From CAYVTD01 sp964454445 (GTDB lineage Bacteria; Bacteroidota; Ignavibacteria; Kapaibacteriales; UBA2268), in assembly GCA_964454445.1 (NCBI GenBank), contig CAYVTD010000002.1, positions 1 through 64,000 on the forward strand: 64,000 nt of DNA, given 5' to 3'. Shown here piece by piece: positions 52,328 through 60,612 of the stretch. A model generated the notes under the pieces. That model was not told the origin of the DNA and made no database searches. It was given only the letters and a program-made list of their open reading frames with translations. The position numbers and the translations under genes were made by a program. The first letter of the stretch is position 1. Each line of letters opens with the position of its first letter.

Positions 52328-55078
52328 TTATCTAAGTTTTATAAGTTTTGATGCTCTTACAGTATTGCCACTTTCCAGAATACAAAAATATAATCCCGAT
52401 GAGAAATTGTCGCAATCAACTACAAACTGATGCTCGCCAGCAGACATTTGTTCGTTAACAGCTATTTCTGATACTGTTTCTCCATAAATGTTAATTATTT
52501 TTATCGAAGTTGGTTGGGCTGATGGTAAGTAGACAGAAATTAATATTTTTCCATTAAATGGATTTGGTCCGACATTTAATTGTGCTATATTTTCTTCATT
52601 CTTTTTTTCTAAAACAGAGTTAGCTTGATTCTTGATGGTTATTGTCTTTTTGGCAATGAATGGTTTGAGATGATTATAATTGTAACTTGCCATAATTTCA
52701 ACTTTTGTATCAATATTAACAAGTCCTGTATAAAGAACATTATCTTTGAAATAGCTGCCAGAAGGAGCATATTGTGACTCGACAAAATCCCATTCTGTCT
52801 TGTTTGTAACATTTTGTTTGCTGCCATCGCTGAGTTCGATCTCACATTCAAACGCCTCGAAGCTTTCTTTTTGAACTTCATCTTTTCCTTTAATAGCAAT
52901 ATCAACAAGAGCAATTTCCGAGTGGTTTTCAAAAAGCTCACAAGATGTGTTAATTCGTTGACTATTGGTTTGCAATAGTTTATTTGAAAAAACTACATAC
53001 CACAAACCCTTGCCGGGCAGTCCAAAACGGGACTGAGTGTTGTTGCTATAAAAAGCGCCCTCATAAGCATCGAAAGAAAGTCCTTTAGTAAAGTTTGAAT
53101 AGTTGGCACTATCCAAAATGAAAAATGAGAGATTTCCAATATCTTCTTTTAAGTAATGAAAAGTGCTCTTTTGGCTGTCCGAAATGTTTTGAGTGCTAAT
53201 TATTTCATTCGATTTCCAGGAGAGATTAACTCCAAAGTCGGCTGTATCGGGTGCATTTTTGTTTGACAATAAACTGAAAGCAGGCATATTCAGCGATTGT
53301 ACCTTCATATATCCAATATCATAGATATTATTCGGTTGAGAAAAGGCAGCCATTAAAACGTAAACCCTGTCTTCAGCAGGCAAAACACCAAATTTCTTAT
53401 GGTAAAGCTGAAAATATAATTTTTTCTTGTCCCCAGCTTTAAAAGATTGAAAGCCAGTGTAATCAGTATATAAATTTCCAGCCATACCAATTCCTTGGTC
53501 GCTTGGTTCGCTATTATGACCGGGAGAAGAATACAAGCGGATATTGACACCATCGGCAGGCACATTATTATTATCCATCACGCCGAGGCGCAATTCGCAA
53601 GTTTCCGTATAGTCTGCCGTATGGTTATCAATGTATCCATCTGGACGATGCCCTTCGATAAACGATAAGACCCAATAATCAGGACTTAGAGCTTCGTAAC
53701 CACCTCTTTCCATCAAATTAGTCCATCCCCAGCCGCTATATGCCAGGCCACCTCTGAAAAACTCGAAATGATTCCAGCCTTGATCCCAAACTGCTCCCCA
53801 GACGTGATCTTCTCTTATTGTTCCAAGATGGATATATGGAATAAGAGCCGTTCGGCAGGCTGCTGCTATTAGATAAGCATCTTCACCGCAACGTCCACGG
53901 TGTTGCATTAATATTTGATTGGGGTGGATAGCACGCGGTTCGCCAACAATCGGATCGGCTGGTACTGCCTTCGACCCCCAATTTCCAATAGAATTAAGAG
54001 CATCGTCTCCATTTTGAAAATCTCGTCCAAAGAGATAATACTTTTGTTCGCGATCCCAAAGGATTTCTGGCTTTTGCATTAATTCGCCAAATCTTGGTAT
54101 GGTCGAAACAGTGCCATAAGAGCTAGTCAGGTTGACTTGAGTATAATCGTAAAGCTTGGAATTATTCCAATAATAATTATGCCAAGACAAGCCATAAGTT
54201 CTTTGCTGCGAATCGCCTATATTGTCTTCAGTCCACAATCCCTCTTCGTGAATTTTTGGGTGGACAATATACCAATAATAAATCTCTTTGGGAATTTCAT
54301 TCCAAATAGTTGCGCCATTTGCTCCATTTTTTATTCTGTATTTTGTTGTGGTATAATAATCTCCAGTATTGTAATCGCCATGCTCGACAATTTGAACATA
54401 TTTCAAAGAATCTTTAACTCGATAGATAAATTCAGGAATCTCTATCAACCAATCTATATTTTTCAAGAATCTGCTGTTTTGTAAGCTTTCTTTAGCAATA
54501 TGTGCCACAAGAAAGCATGTTTCATCGACATATTTGGTATTCGCTCTGGCTGACTTAAGAATCAAATCGGCATAAGTTTTATCTAATCCTGACGAATGCA
54601 ATTCACGAAATTTTAACTCCAAATCGCTCCTAAGCCATTTCGGAGCAATGGCAAGGGCTGCGTAACACTCATCAGCAATCTTAAAAGCAGGGGGGATGTA
54701 GGTTACAGTTTTTGTGCGTGTATCAACGGCATAAGCTGCATATTCTCCAGCCAGAAGTGTTTCGACGTTCTCCTCAGCTTTGTCTAGAATTTGAGATGAA
54801 ACTTTTTTAGATTTCTTCTGTTTAAAGGATGTTTGCTTGATAGCCGGCTTAGTGCTTTCTGATGGGAAAGGCACAATTGCTTTGATTTCGTTTGGGGTTG
54901 CTTCAACAGAAATCAAGCCCATAATGCTTGATTCGATATCAGTGTCAGCTTTCATAACCAAGGGCTCCAAAGATTTTTCTTGAGCCACTATGTTAAAAGA
55001 ACTATTTGTATTTTCCTGCCCAAACAGAAAAATAAAGGAGCTTAACGTAAAAGTCAGAAAAATGAGTGTTTTTTTCAT
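52328..55078 (-). CDS. Secreted transglutaminase-like protein with T9SS sorting domain
   Basis: A 916-residue protein with a signal peptide (MKKTLIFLTFTLSSFIFLFG). Near the middle is a transglutaminase/cysteine-protease-like core: the Cys in HRGRCGEDAYLIAAACR (about 396), the His in EDHVWGAVWDQGWNHFEFF (about 422), with an acidic residue after it likely completing a Cys-His-Asp triad. Beta domains follow, and the last 80 residues are a type A T9SS sorting signal (VGPNPFNGKILISVYLP ... GLYFCILESG). It should be secreted and cell-surface attached. Substrate unknown; it could hydrolyse or crosslink peptides. Confidence 0.88.
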   Translation of the reverse strand: MKKTLIFLTFTLSSFIFLFGQENTNSSFNIVAQEKSLEPLVMKADTDIESSIMGLISVEATPNEIKAIVPFPSESTKPAIKQTSFKQKKSKKVSSQILDKAEENVETLLAGEYAAYAVDTRTKTVTYIPPAFKIADECYAALAIAPKWLRSDLELKFRELHSSGLDKTYADLILKSARANTKYVDETCFLVAHIAKESLQNSRFLKNIDWLIEIPEFIYRVKDSLKYVQIVEHGDYNTGDYYTTTKYRIKNGANGATIWNEIPKEIYYWYIVHPKIHEEGLWTEDNIGDSQQRTYGLSWHNYYWNNSKLYDYTQVNLTSSYGTVSTIPRFGELMQKPEILWDREQKYYLFGRDFQNGDDALNSIGNWGSKAVPADPIVGEPRAIHPNQILMQHRGRCGEDAYLIAAACRTALIPYIHLGTIREDHVWGAVWDQGWNHFEFFRGGLAYSGWGWTNLMERGGYEALSPDYWVLSFIEGHRPDGYIDNHTADYTETCELRLGVMDNNNVPADGVNIRLYSSPGHNSEPSDQGIGMAGNLYTDYTGFQSFKAGDKKKLYFQLYHKKFGVLPAEDRVYVLMAAFSQPNNIYDIGYMKVQSLNMPAFSLLSNKNAPDTADFGVNLSWKSNEIISTQNISDSQKSTFHYLKEDIGNLSFFILDSANYSNFTKGLSFDAYEGAFYSNNTQSRFGLPGKGLWYVVFSNKLLQTNSQRINTSCELFENHSEIALVDIAIKGKDEVQKESFEAFECEIELSDGSKQNVTNKTEWDFVESQYAPSGSYFKDNVLYTGLVNIDTKVEIMASYNYNHLKPFIAKKTITIKNQANSVLEKKNEENIAQLNVGPNPFNGKILISVYLPSAQPTSIKIINIYGETVSEIAVNEQMSAGEHQFVVDCDNFSSGLYFCILESGNTVRASKLIKLR

Positions 55079-55330
55079 GTTTTTTGAATTTAATTATGGA
55101 AAAAATTTAACTATAAAAATTAAAAAAAAATTTTCAAATATCCAAAACTTCTCAATTTCTCAATCTGCTTTTTAGTATGAAGAAATACAAATAAAAGCGA
55201 TTGAGTCGTTTTATAAAGAAAGAAATTTTTTTGAAAATTTTTTTGAATAATGTAGAATAATTCATAATTTACAGAAAAAAAAGATGCCAAACCCCCAAAA
55301 TATATTTGCTATTTAAAGTATAATTTTTTG

Positions 55331-55409
55331 TCCGCTCTGCTTCGGGCGATCATATAGGTCCTCAACTAAGCAAGTAGAGACGTTTTTAATTCGTCTCTGC
55401 TTTTTTTTT
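55331..55409 (+). ncRNA. Candidate small RNA or attenuator with two alternative hairpins
   Basis: No gene lies upstream on this strand, yet a strong intrinsic terminator ends here, which implies a short transcript of about 75-80 bases. A TATAAT hexamer at 55319-55324 fits a start near 55331. The octamer CTCTGCTT occurs twice (55335-55342 and 55395-55402), and AAGTAGAG (55372-55379) between them can pair with either copy. This gives mutually exclusive early and terminator hairpins. It does not match tRNA, 4.5S, 6S or riboswitch cores I know. Confidence 0.5.
55372..55409 (+). terminator. Intrinsic terminator of the orphan RNA
   Basis: An 11-bp stem (AAGTAGAGACG at 55372-55382 with CGTCTCTGCTT at 55392-55402, one G-T pair, 9-base loop) runs into nine T at 55401-55409. 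It is a strong rho-independent terminator pointing to the right, with no protein gene upstream on that strand. Confidence 0.85.
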
Positions 55410-55439
55410 CTAAATTTTTAAATATTTGTGTTTTTCTGT

Positions 55440-55470
55440 TTTGTAATTACTTCAAAAATCATTATATTTG
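55440..55470 (+). promoter_or_regulatory. Bacteroidota-type promoter of rpmG
   Basis: TTTG at 55440-55443, exactly 19 bases, then TATATTTG at 55463-55470: a full match to the -33 TTTG / -7 TANNTTTG consensus known for Bacteroidota housekeeping sigma factors. The start codon of rpmG is 43 bases downstream. Confidence 0.75.
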
Positions 55471-55512
55471 TACTCCTTATTAAGTAGATAATTTGAAATC
55501 GGAGTAAAAAAA

Positions 55513-55692
55513 ATGGCAAAGAAAGATGTTAGGATAAAAATTACCTTAGAATGCACAGAAGCCAAAAAAGAAGGTAAACCAGCGTCGAGATATACATCGA
55601 TGAAAAACAAACACAATACGCCAGAGCGCATCGAGTTGAAAAAATATAATCCATTTTTAAGACGGCATACAATCCACAAAGAAATAAAATAA
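55513..55692 (+). CDS. rpmG: 50S ribosomal protein L33
   Basis: A 59-residue protein (ATG 55513, stop TAA 55690-55692). It begins MAKKDVRIKITLECTEAKKE and has the SMKNKHNTPERIELKKYNP core of L33. There is a single Cys and no CxxC pairs, so this is the zinc-free form. GGAG at 55501-55504 is a plausible ribosome-binding site. The gene has its own promoter and its own terminator, so it is transcribed alone rather than with rpmB as in many genomes. Confidence 0.95.
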   Translation: MAKKDVRIKITLECTEAKKEGKPASRYTSMKNKHNTPERIELKKYNPFLRRHTIHKEIK

Positions 55693-55712
55693 TTAATACA
55701 ACAAAAATTTCA

Positions 55713-55747
55713 AGCGCGGCTTCATCGATTTGAAGTTGCGTTTTTTT
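55713..55747 (+). terminator. Intrinsic terminator of rpmG
   Basis: A 10-bp stem (CGCGGCTTCA at 55715-55724 with TGAAGTTGCG at 55731-55740, two G-T pairs, 6-base loop) followed by seven T, 22 bases after the rpmG stop. Confidence 0.85.
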
Positions 55748-55772
55748 GTGTGCATAATAATTTGTTAATTCT

Positions 55773-57074
55773 GTGAAAATAGTCAGTATCAATTTCGATA
55801 ACTTCAAAAGTTTTAAAAAACTTAAGCTTGAGTTCGGAGATTTCAATGTTCTTATCGGAGCAAACTCGGCAGGAAAATCAAATTTATTGCAATCACTGAC
55901 TTTCCTTCGTGATATTGCTTCGCTCGGTCTTGAAAACGCGATATCGCTCCAAGGCGGCATAGACTTCTTGAAAAATATGAATCTTCCTGCAGAAGATAAC
56001 ACAATGAACTTTGAAATAGTTGTCGAACCAGATAAACAATTTCTCTGTGAAGCCACAAAAGCAGGAAAACTCTATTTTATTGAGATTTATAGGCTTGCAT
56101 TTTCTTTTTCCTTGCAACTCGACGACAACTTTCCCTATCCTAGTATCATCAGCGATAGCTTGGTTCAGTATTTTAAGGTCTTTTCGACAAAAAAAGATGG
56201 GAAAAAATCTAAAAAACCATTGTTTGAATCATCTTTTAAAATTGAAAAAAAGGGTATTGACTTTGACGTAAGTTTCGGCGAACAAGTTCTTTCGCTCTTT
56301 GATGAAGAAGAGCTTTTTGAAATATTCATTATCGGTTATGATACTTTATTTAAGGAAAAAAAGTTATTAAGCGAGTCGAAGTTGAGAAAATCGCTTATGC
56401 TGGAAACACAACTTTATTTCTTGCCACACGTTGAAAATATAAAAAAAGACTTTTCAGACATAATAATCTACGACTTCGAGCCATCTTTACCCAAAAAAGC
56501 TGCCTCTCTCGCCGCTAAAGCTGAACTCGAAGAGAATGGCGAGAATCTTGCTGTGGTTTTAAGGAACATACTAGCCGACAAGGAAAAAAAGCGTATGTTT
56601 TTCAATTTAATAGCTGAGGCATTACCATTCATCGAAGATATTGATGTAAAGCAATATATTGATAAATATCTTTTAATTACTTTTCGAGAAAGCTGGTCGG
56701 GCGATAAGTTTATGCCTCCTTTTATGATGTCTGAAGGGACAATTTTTATTATTAACATCATTGTTGCCTTGTATTTCGAGCGTAAAAGCATTGTTATTTT
56801 CGAGGAACCAGAAAGACGCATTCACCCGTATCTGCTGTCAATAATAATTGATATGATGCACGATGCTTCTTTAAACAAACAAATTATTCTCTCAACGCAC
56901 AATCCGGAAATTGTTAAAAATGCCAACCCAAACTCAATAATATTAATTTCAAGAGATAAGGATGGTTTTTCCACTATCGCCAAGCCAAGTCTCCAAAAAG
57001 AGATACTTACTTTTTTAGAAAATGAGATTGGTATTGAAGAACTTTATGTACAGAATCTTTTGAAAGGTGAATAA
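55773..57074 (+). CDS. Stand-alone AAA/ABC-type ATPase (RecF/SMC-like)
   Basis: A 433-residue ATPase starting at GTG 55773. Order: KIVSINFDNFKSFKKLKLEF, Walker A GANSAGKSN (about residues 29-37), a middle region that includes coiled or inserted segments, ABC signature-like MSEGTIFIINI (about 318), Walker B IVIFEEPERRIHPY (about 336), and the switch His in LSTHNPEIV. This is the AAA_15/AAA_21 (RecF/OLD-like) type. No Toprim nuclease domain is attached and no partner nuclease is next door. Related ATPases work in DNA repair, phage defence or membrane-associated tasks; the role here is open. Confidence 0.88.
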   Translation: MKIVSINFDNFKSFKKLKLEFGDFNVLIGANSAGKSNLLQSLTFLRDIASLGLENAISLQGGIDFLKNMNLPAEDNTMNFEIVVEPDKQFLCEATKAGKLYFIEIYRLAFSFSLQLDDNFPYPSIISDSLVQYFKVFSTKKDGKKSKKPLFESSFKIEKKGIDFDVSFGEQVLSLFDEEELFEIFIIGYDTLFKEKKLLSESKLRKSLMLETQLYFLPHVENIKKDFSDIIIYDFEPSLPKKAASLAAKAELEENGENLAVVLRNILADKEKKRMFFNLIAEALPFIEDIDVKQYIDKYLLITFRESWSGDKFMPPFMMSEGTIFIINIIVALYFERKSIVIFEEPERRIHPYLLSIIIDMMHDASLNKQIILSTHNPEIVKNANPNSIILISRDKDGFSTIAKPSLQKEILTFLENEIGIEELYVQNLLKGE

Positions 57075-57234
57075 CAACATTTTTTAATTACAAAAGTTTA
57101 ACTTCTTATCGATATTTCATAAAATTTACTCTTTTATCCTTAATTTTATATTATAGTGTTTAATTAATAAAAATAAATTAAAAATCGTAAATAGTTCTTT
57201 CTAAATCTTTTTTTTAACAACGAATCGAGACATC

Positions 57235-59079
57235 ATGAAAAAAACAGTCAGGACCGTGGCAACTATCCGCTTTGCAGGCGATTCAGGCGACGGTATGCAG
57301 TTAACGGGCGGGCAGTTCGCAAATACTTCCGGCTCCATGGGCAATTCGGTAAACTCTTTTCCCGACTACCCATCAGAAATCAGAGCTCCAGAAGGAACTT
57401 TGTATGGCGTAAGTGCCTATCAACTTCAAATTGGTTCTATTCCGGTCAACACCCCGGGCAATTTCATCGACGTATTGGTGGCTATGAATGCTTCATCGCT
57501 TAAGGTTAATCTTGGGCAACTTGCTGAGAATGCAATAGTAATAGCAAACACTGAGGGTTTTGGTGCAAAGAATCTCCAGCTTGCAAAATATGCTGAAAAT
57601 CCACTTGAAAACGACAGCCTGAAGAAATACCGTTTGATGAAAATTGATATGGTCGAAGAATCAAAGAAAGTGCTTCAAGGCACAGATCTTTCAATAAAAG
57701 ATATGGCACGTTGCAAGAACTTTTTTGCCCTTGGGGTCGTCTATTGGCTTTTAGACAGAGATATGCAATATACAGAGAAATGGCTTAACCAAAAGTTCGC
57801 CAAAAAGCAGAAATATCTCAATGCTAATCTTCTTGCAATGAAAGCTGGATATGAATATGCCAAGAACTCTGATGAATTTGATGAACAGTTTATTGTAGAA
57901 AAAGCTGATCTACCAAAAGGAAAATATAGAAATATCACAGGAAACGAAGCAGTGGCAATTGGACTCGTTGCAGCCGCTAATAAGGCCAGTCTTCCCTTGT
58001 TTCTTGGCTCTTATCCAATCACTCCTGCTACAGAAATACTTCATTTTATTTCAGGTTATAAAAAATATGGCGTTAAGCACTTGCAAGCAGAGGACGAAAT
58101 TGCCGGGATTTCCAGTGCTATTGGTGCTTCTTTCGGAGGTTATTTGGCTGCCACAACGACAAGCGGCCCCGGGTTGTCTTTGAAAGTAGAGGCAATCGGA
58201 TTAGCACTTATTCTTGAGCTTCCATTGGTGATTGTCGATGTGCAAAGAGGAGGTCCAAGCACTGGATTGCCAACAAAACCCGAGCAAGCCGATCTTCTTA
58301 TGGCTATGTATGGAAGGCATGGAGAGGCACCTGTACCTATCGTTGCAGCACGTTCAGCTTCTCATTGCTTTGATATGACAATAGAAGCCGCTCGAATTGC
58401 TTTGAAATACATGACTCCTGTTATTTTGTTGACAGACGGCTATCTTGCACAAGGTACAAATCCCTGGCATATTCCTGACATCAATGATTTGCCAGATATT
58501 AGCGTTAAATTTGAAACAAATCCTGAAAACTTTCAACCTTATTCACGTAATCCTGAAACTCTTGCTCGTCCTTGGGCTATACCGGGTACACAGGGACTTG
58601 AGCATAGAATCGGTGGCTTGGAAAAAGAGAATCTAACTGGACTTGTCAGCCAAGATCCAGAGAACCATGAATTAATGGTTAATTTGCGTGCAAAGAAAGT
58701 CGCAGGTATTGCTAATGATATTCCCGACGCAGTTGTCGATGGTCCGCAAGAAGGCGACCTTTTAATCGTCGGTTGGGGTGGAACTCACGGAGCAATCCTT
58801 GATGCCTTCAATCAACTTCGCTCTGAAGGTAAAAAAATTTCCTTCTGTCACCTCGATTATCTTAATCCTTTCCCTAAGAATTTAGGCGAAATCTTAAACA
58901 GATTTAAAAGAATTCTTATTCCTGAATTAAACAGTGGCTCGCTTGGCACTTTATTCCGTTCAACATATATGAAACCATCAATTGGTCTAAACAAAATACA
59001 AGGTAAGCCATTGAAAGCAGTTGAAGTTTACTTAAAAGTAATCGAATTGTTAAACGATAAGGAGATTGTTGCGATATGA
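57235..59079 (+). CDS. korA: 2-oxoacid:ferredoxin oxidoreductase, fused gamma-alpha subunit
   Basis: A 614-residue subunit in which the gamma domain (about residues 1-190, RFAGDSGDGMQLTGGQFA) is fused in front of the alpha domain (about 230-610, LGSYPITPATEILHFISGYK, TTTSGPGLSLKVEAIGLALI). This fused layout is typical of 2-oxoglutarate-type KorA. The enzyme oxidises a 2-oxoacid plus CoA to acyl-CoA and CO2 using ferredoxin, or works in reverse for carbon fixation. The start of korB overlaps its stop by 4 bases. Substrate (2-oxoglutarate, less likely another) is inferred from family type. Confidence 0.93.
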   Translation: MKKTVRTVATIRFAGDSGDGMQLTGGQFANTSGSMGNSVNSFPDYPSEIRAPEGTLYGVSAYQLQIGSIPVNTPGNFIDVLVAMNASSLKVNLGQLAENAIVIANTEGFGAKNLQLAKYAENPLENDSLKKYRLMKIDMVEESKKVLQGTDLSIKDMARCKNFFALGVVYWLLDRDMQYTEKWLNQKFAKKQKYLNANLLAMKAGYEYAKNSDEFDEQFIVEKADLPKGKYRNITGNEAVAIGLVAAANKASLPLFLGSYPITPATEILHFISGYKKYGVKHLQAEDEIAGISSAIGASFGGYLAATTTSGPGLSLKVEAIGLALILELPLVIVDVQRGGPSTGLPTKPEQADLLMAMYGRHGEAPVPIVAARSASHCFDMTIEAARIALKYMTPVILLTDGYLAQGTNPWHIPDINDLPDISVKFETNPENFQPYSRNPETLARPWAIPGTQGLEHRIGGLEKENLTGLVSQDPENHELMVNLRAKKVAGIANDIPDAVVDGPQEGDLLIVGWGGTHGAILDAFNQLRSEGKKISFCHLDYLNPFPKNLGEILNRFKRILIPELNSGSLGTLFRSTYMKPSIGLNKIQGKPLKAVEVYLKVIELLNDKEIVAI

Positions 59080-60125
59080 CAACATATTTAGATAAAGTAG
59101 TACAGATTCCACATCAAGGAATTGAAAAATTAACTGCCAAAGATCTCAAAGCTAACATAGATGTTCGTTGGTGTTCTGGCTGCGGTGGATATGCTATTCT
59201 CAATCAAACACAAAAGATTATGGCTGACCTCGGATACGCAAAAGAAAAACTTGTTTTCATTTCCGGTATTGGTTGTTCGAGCCGTTTTCCTTATTATATG
59301 GACATTTACGGGATGCATACAATGCATGGCAGGGCTTTAGCCATTGCCTCAGGGCTTTCTACTGCTCGACCTGATCTTGCTGTGTGGATAGCCACTGGTG
59401 ATGGGGATTGTATGAGCATAGGGGGTAATCATTTGATACACGCCGCGCGTCGGAATGTCAATTTAAAGATACTAATGTTCAATAATGCAGTTTATAGTTT
59501 AACTAAAGGGCAGTATTCACCAACATCATTACCAGGGCAAGTTACCAAATCATCACCTCTTGGCGTTTTAGATGACCCGTTTAATCCGGCAGCGTTAGCT
59601 TTAGGTGCTGGAGCAAGTTTTGTTGCTCGTTGCTATGACCGTGATGTTCAGATGATGCGTCATATTTACGATAGAGCCGGCAGGCATAATGGATTCGCAT
59701 TCGTCGAATCTTACGCAAACTGCGTCATTTTCAATGACGGTGCTTTCGATTTATATACAAAGAAGGAAACCCGCAACGAACACTCCGTTTATCTTGAGCA
59801 TGGGAAGCCATTAATTTTTGGTAATAATAGCGACAAAGGTATTAAACTCGACGGATTTACCCCTGTTATTGTTTCTCTCGAAGATGGACAGCATTCTGTT
59901 AACGATTTGCTCGTTCACAACGAAAAAGACGCTACTCTTGCTTTTATTCTAGCTAATATGACTTATAGCGAAGATCTTCCTCGTCCTATGGGCGTCTTTC
60001 AGGCAATCGAAAGACCTACGTATGAGCAAAAAGTAAAAGAACAAATTGGATATTATCAAGAAAAATATCCTGATGCAAATACTCAAAGTTTAATGTACGG
60101 CGAAGATAGCTGGGAATTGAATTAA
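59076..60125 (+). CDS. korB: 2-oxoacid:ferredoxin oxidoreductase, beta subunit
   Basis: A 349-residue thiamine-diphosphate-binding subunit. RWCSGCGGYAI (about residue 31) and SGIGCSSRFPYYM bind cofactor and the Fe-S cluster. GDGDCMSIGGNHLIHAARRN is the diphosphate-magnesium motif. It forms the catalytic heterodimer with KorA, to which it is translationally coupled by an ATGA overlap. An intrinsic terminator follows at 60163-60205. The thiamine diphosphate need of this enzyme ties in functionally with the TPP-controlled receptor at 35875-38301. Confidence 0.95.
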   Translation: MTTYLDKVVQIPHQGIEKLTAKDLKANIDVRWCSGCGGYAILNQTQKIMADLGYAKEKLVFISGIGCSSRFPYYMDIYGMHTMHGRALAIASGLSTARPDLAVWIATGDGDCMSIGGNHLIHAARRNVNLKILMFNNAVYSLTKGQYSPTSLPGQVTKSSPLGVLDDPFNPAALALGAGASFVARCYDRDVQMMRHIYDRAGRHNGFAFVESYANCVIFNDGAFDLYTKKETRNEHSVYLEHGKPLIFGNNSDKGIKLDGFTPVIVSLEDGQHSVNDLLVHNEKDATLAFILANMTYSEDLPRPMGVFQAIERPTYEQKVKEQIGYYQEKYPDANTQSLMYGEDSWELN

Positions 60126-60162
60126 CCAGCTTGCTCAATTTAAAACTTGTTTTATAAATAAA

Positions 60163-60205
60163 AATGGGGCAGAAAGCAAAGAATCTGTCCCATTTTCTTG
60201 TTTTT
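60163..60205. terminator. Intrinsic terminator between korB and acpS, possibly bidirectional
   Basis: An 11-bp stem (AATGGGGCAGA at 60163-60173 with TCTGTCCCATT at 60184-60194, one G-T pair, 10-base loop) is followed on the plus strand by TTTCTTGTTTTT. Reading the minus strand it is followed by ATTTTTATTT, so it could also serve acpS, which ends at 60220. Confidence 0.8.
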
Positions 60206-60219
60206 AAGATATTTGAGTT

Positions 60220-60591
60220 CTATTGTTCTAAAAATACGTAAGCAATAGCATTCTCTTCGGTGTGCGACAAAGACACATAAGCTTTGCATTCACCCCATTT
60301 TTCAAGCATTTTCCCAGTAAGTTCGAATTGTGGTTTGCCGCTGCTTTCATTGATTATACCGACTTCAGTAAAGACAAAACCTTGTGTGAGACCAGTTCCT
60401 ATTGCTTTGCTAAAAGATTCCTTTGCAGCAAAACGGGCAGCATAGTGCAAAAACTTCTTTTCTTTGAATGCTTCGGAATAGTTAATTTCCGTGGGTGTAT
60501 AAATTCGTTTTAAAAAGCGCTCCCCATATTTTTCGATTGCATCGCTAATGCGTTTAACTTCAATAATGTCTGTTCCTATACCTATTATCAT
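60220..60591 (-). CDS. acpS: Holo-[acyl-carrier-protein] synthase
   Basis: A 123-residue 4'-phosphopantetheinyl transferase of the small trimeric AcpS type. Motifs IGIGTDIIEVKRI (with the magnesium Asp) and FAAKESFSKAIGTG (with the catalytic Glu) are intact, and length is normal. It activates ACP for fatty-acid synthesis. It starts 21 bases after the Sir2 gene on the same strand, so the two are probably cotranscribed. Confidence 0.96.
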   Translation of the reverse strand: MIIGIGTDIIEVKRISDAIEKYGERFLKRIYTPTEINYSEAFKEKKFLHYAARFAAKESFSKAIGTGLTQGFVFTEVGIINESSGKPQFELTGKMLEKWGECKAYVSLSHTEENAIAYVFLEQ

Positions 60592-60612
60592 CGTTTTATC
60601 AAAAATAAGTGA

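Larger units (their letters stand above)
55079..55512. other. Intergenic gap upstream of rpmG
   Basis: A 434-base region with no protein-coding frame I support. It holds the candidate small RNA or attenuator (55331-55409) with its own TATAAT-like hexamer at 55319-55324, then the rpmG promoter at 55440-55470. The part 55079-55310 is AT-rich and shows nothing I can identify. Confidence 0.7.
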
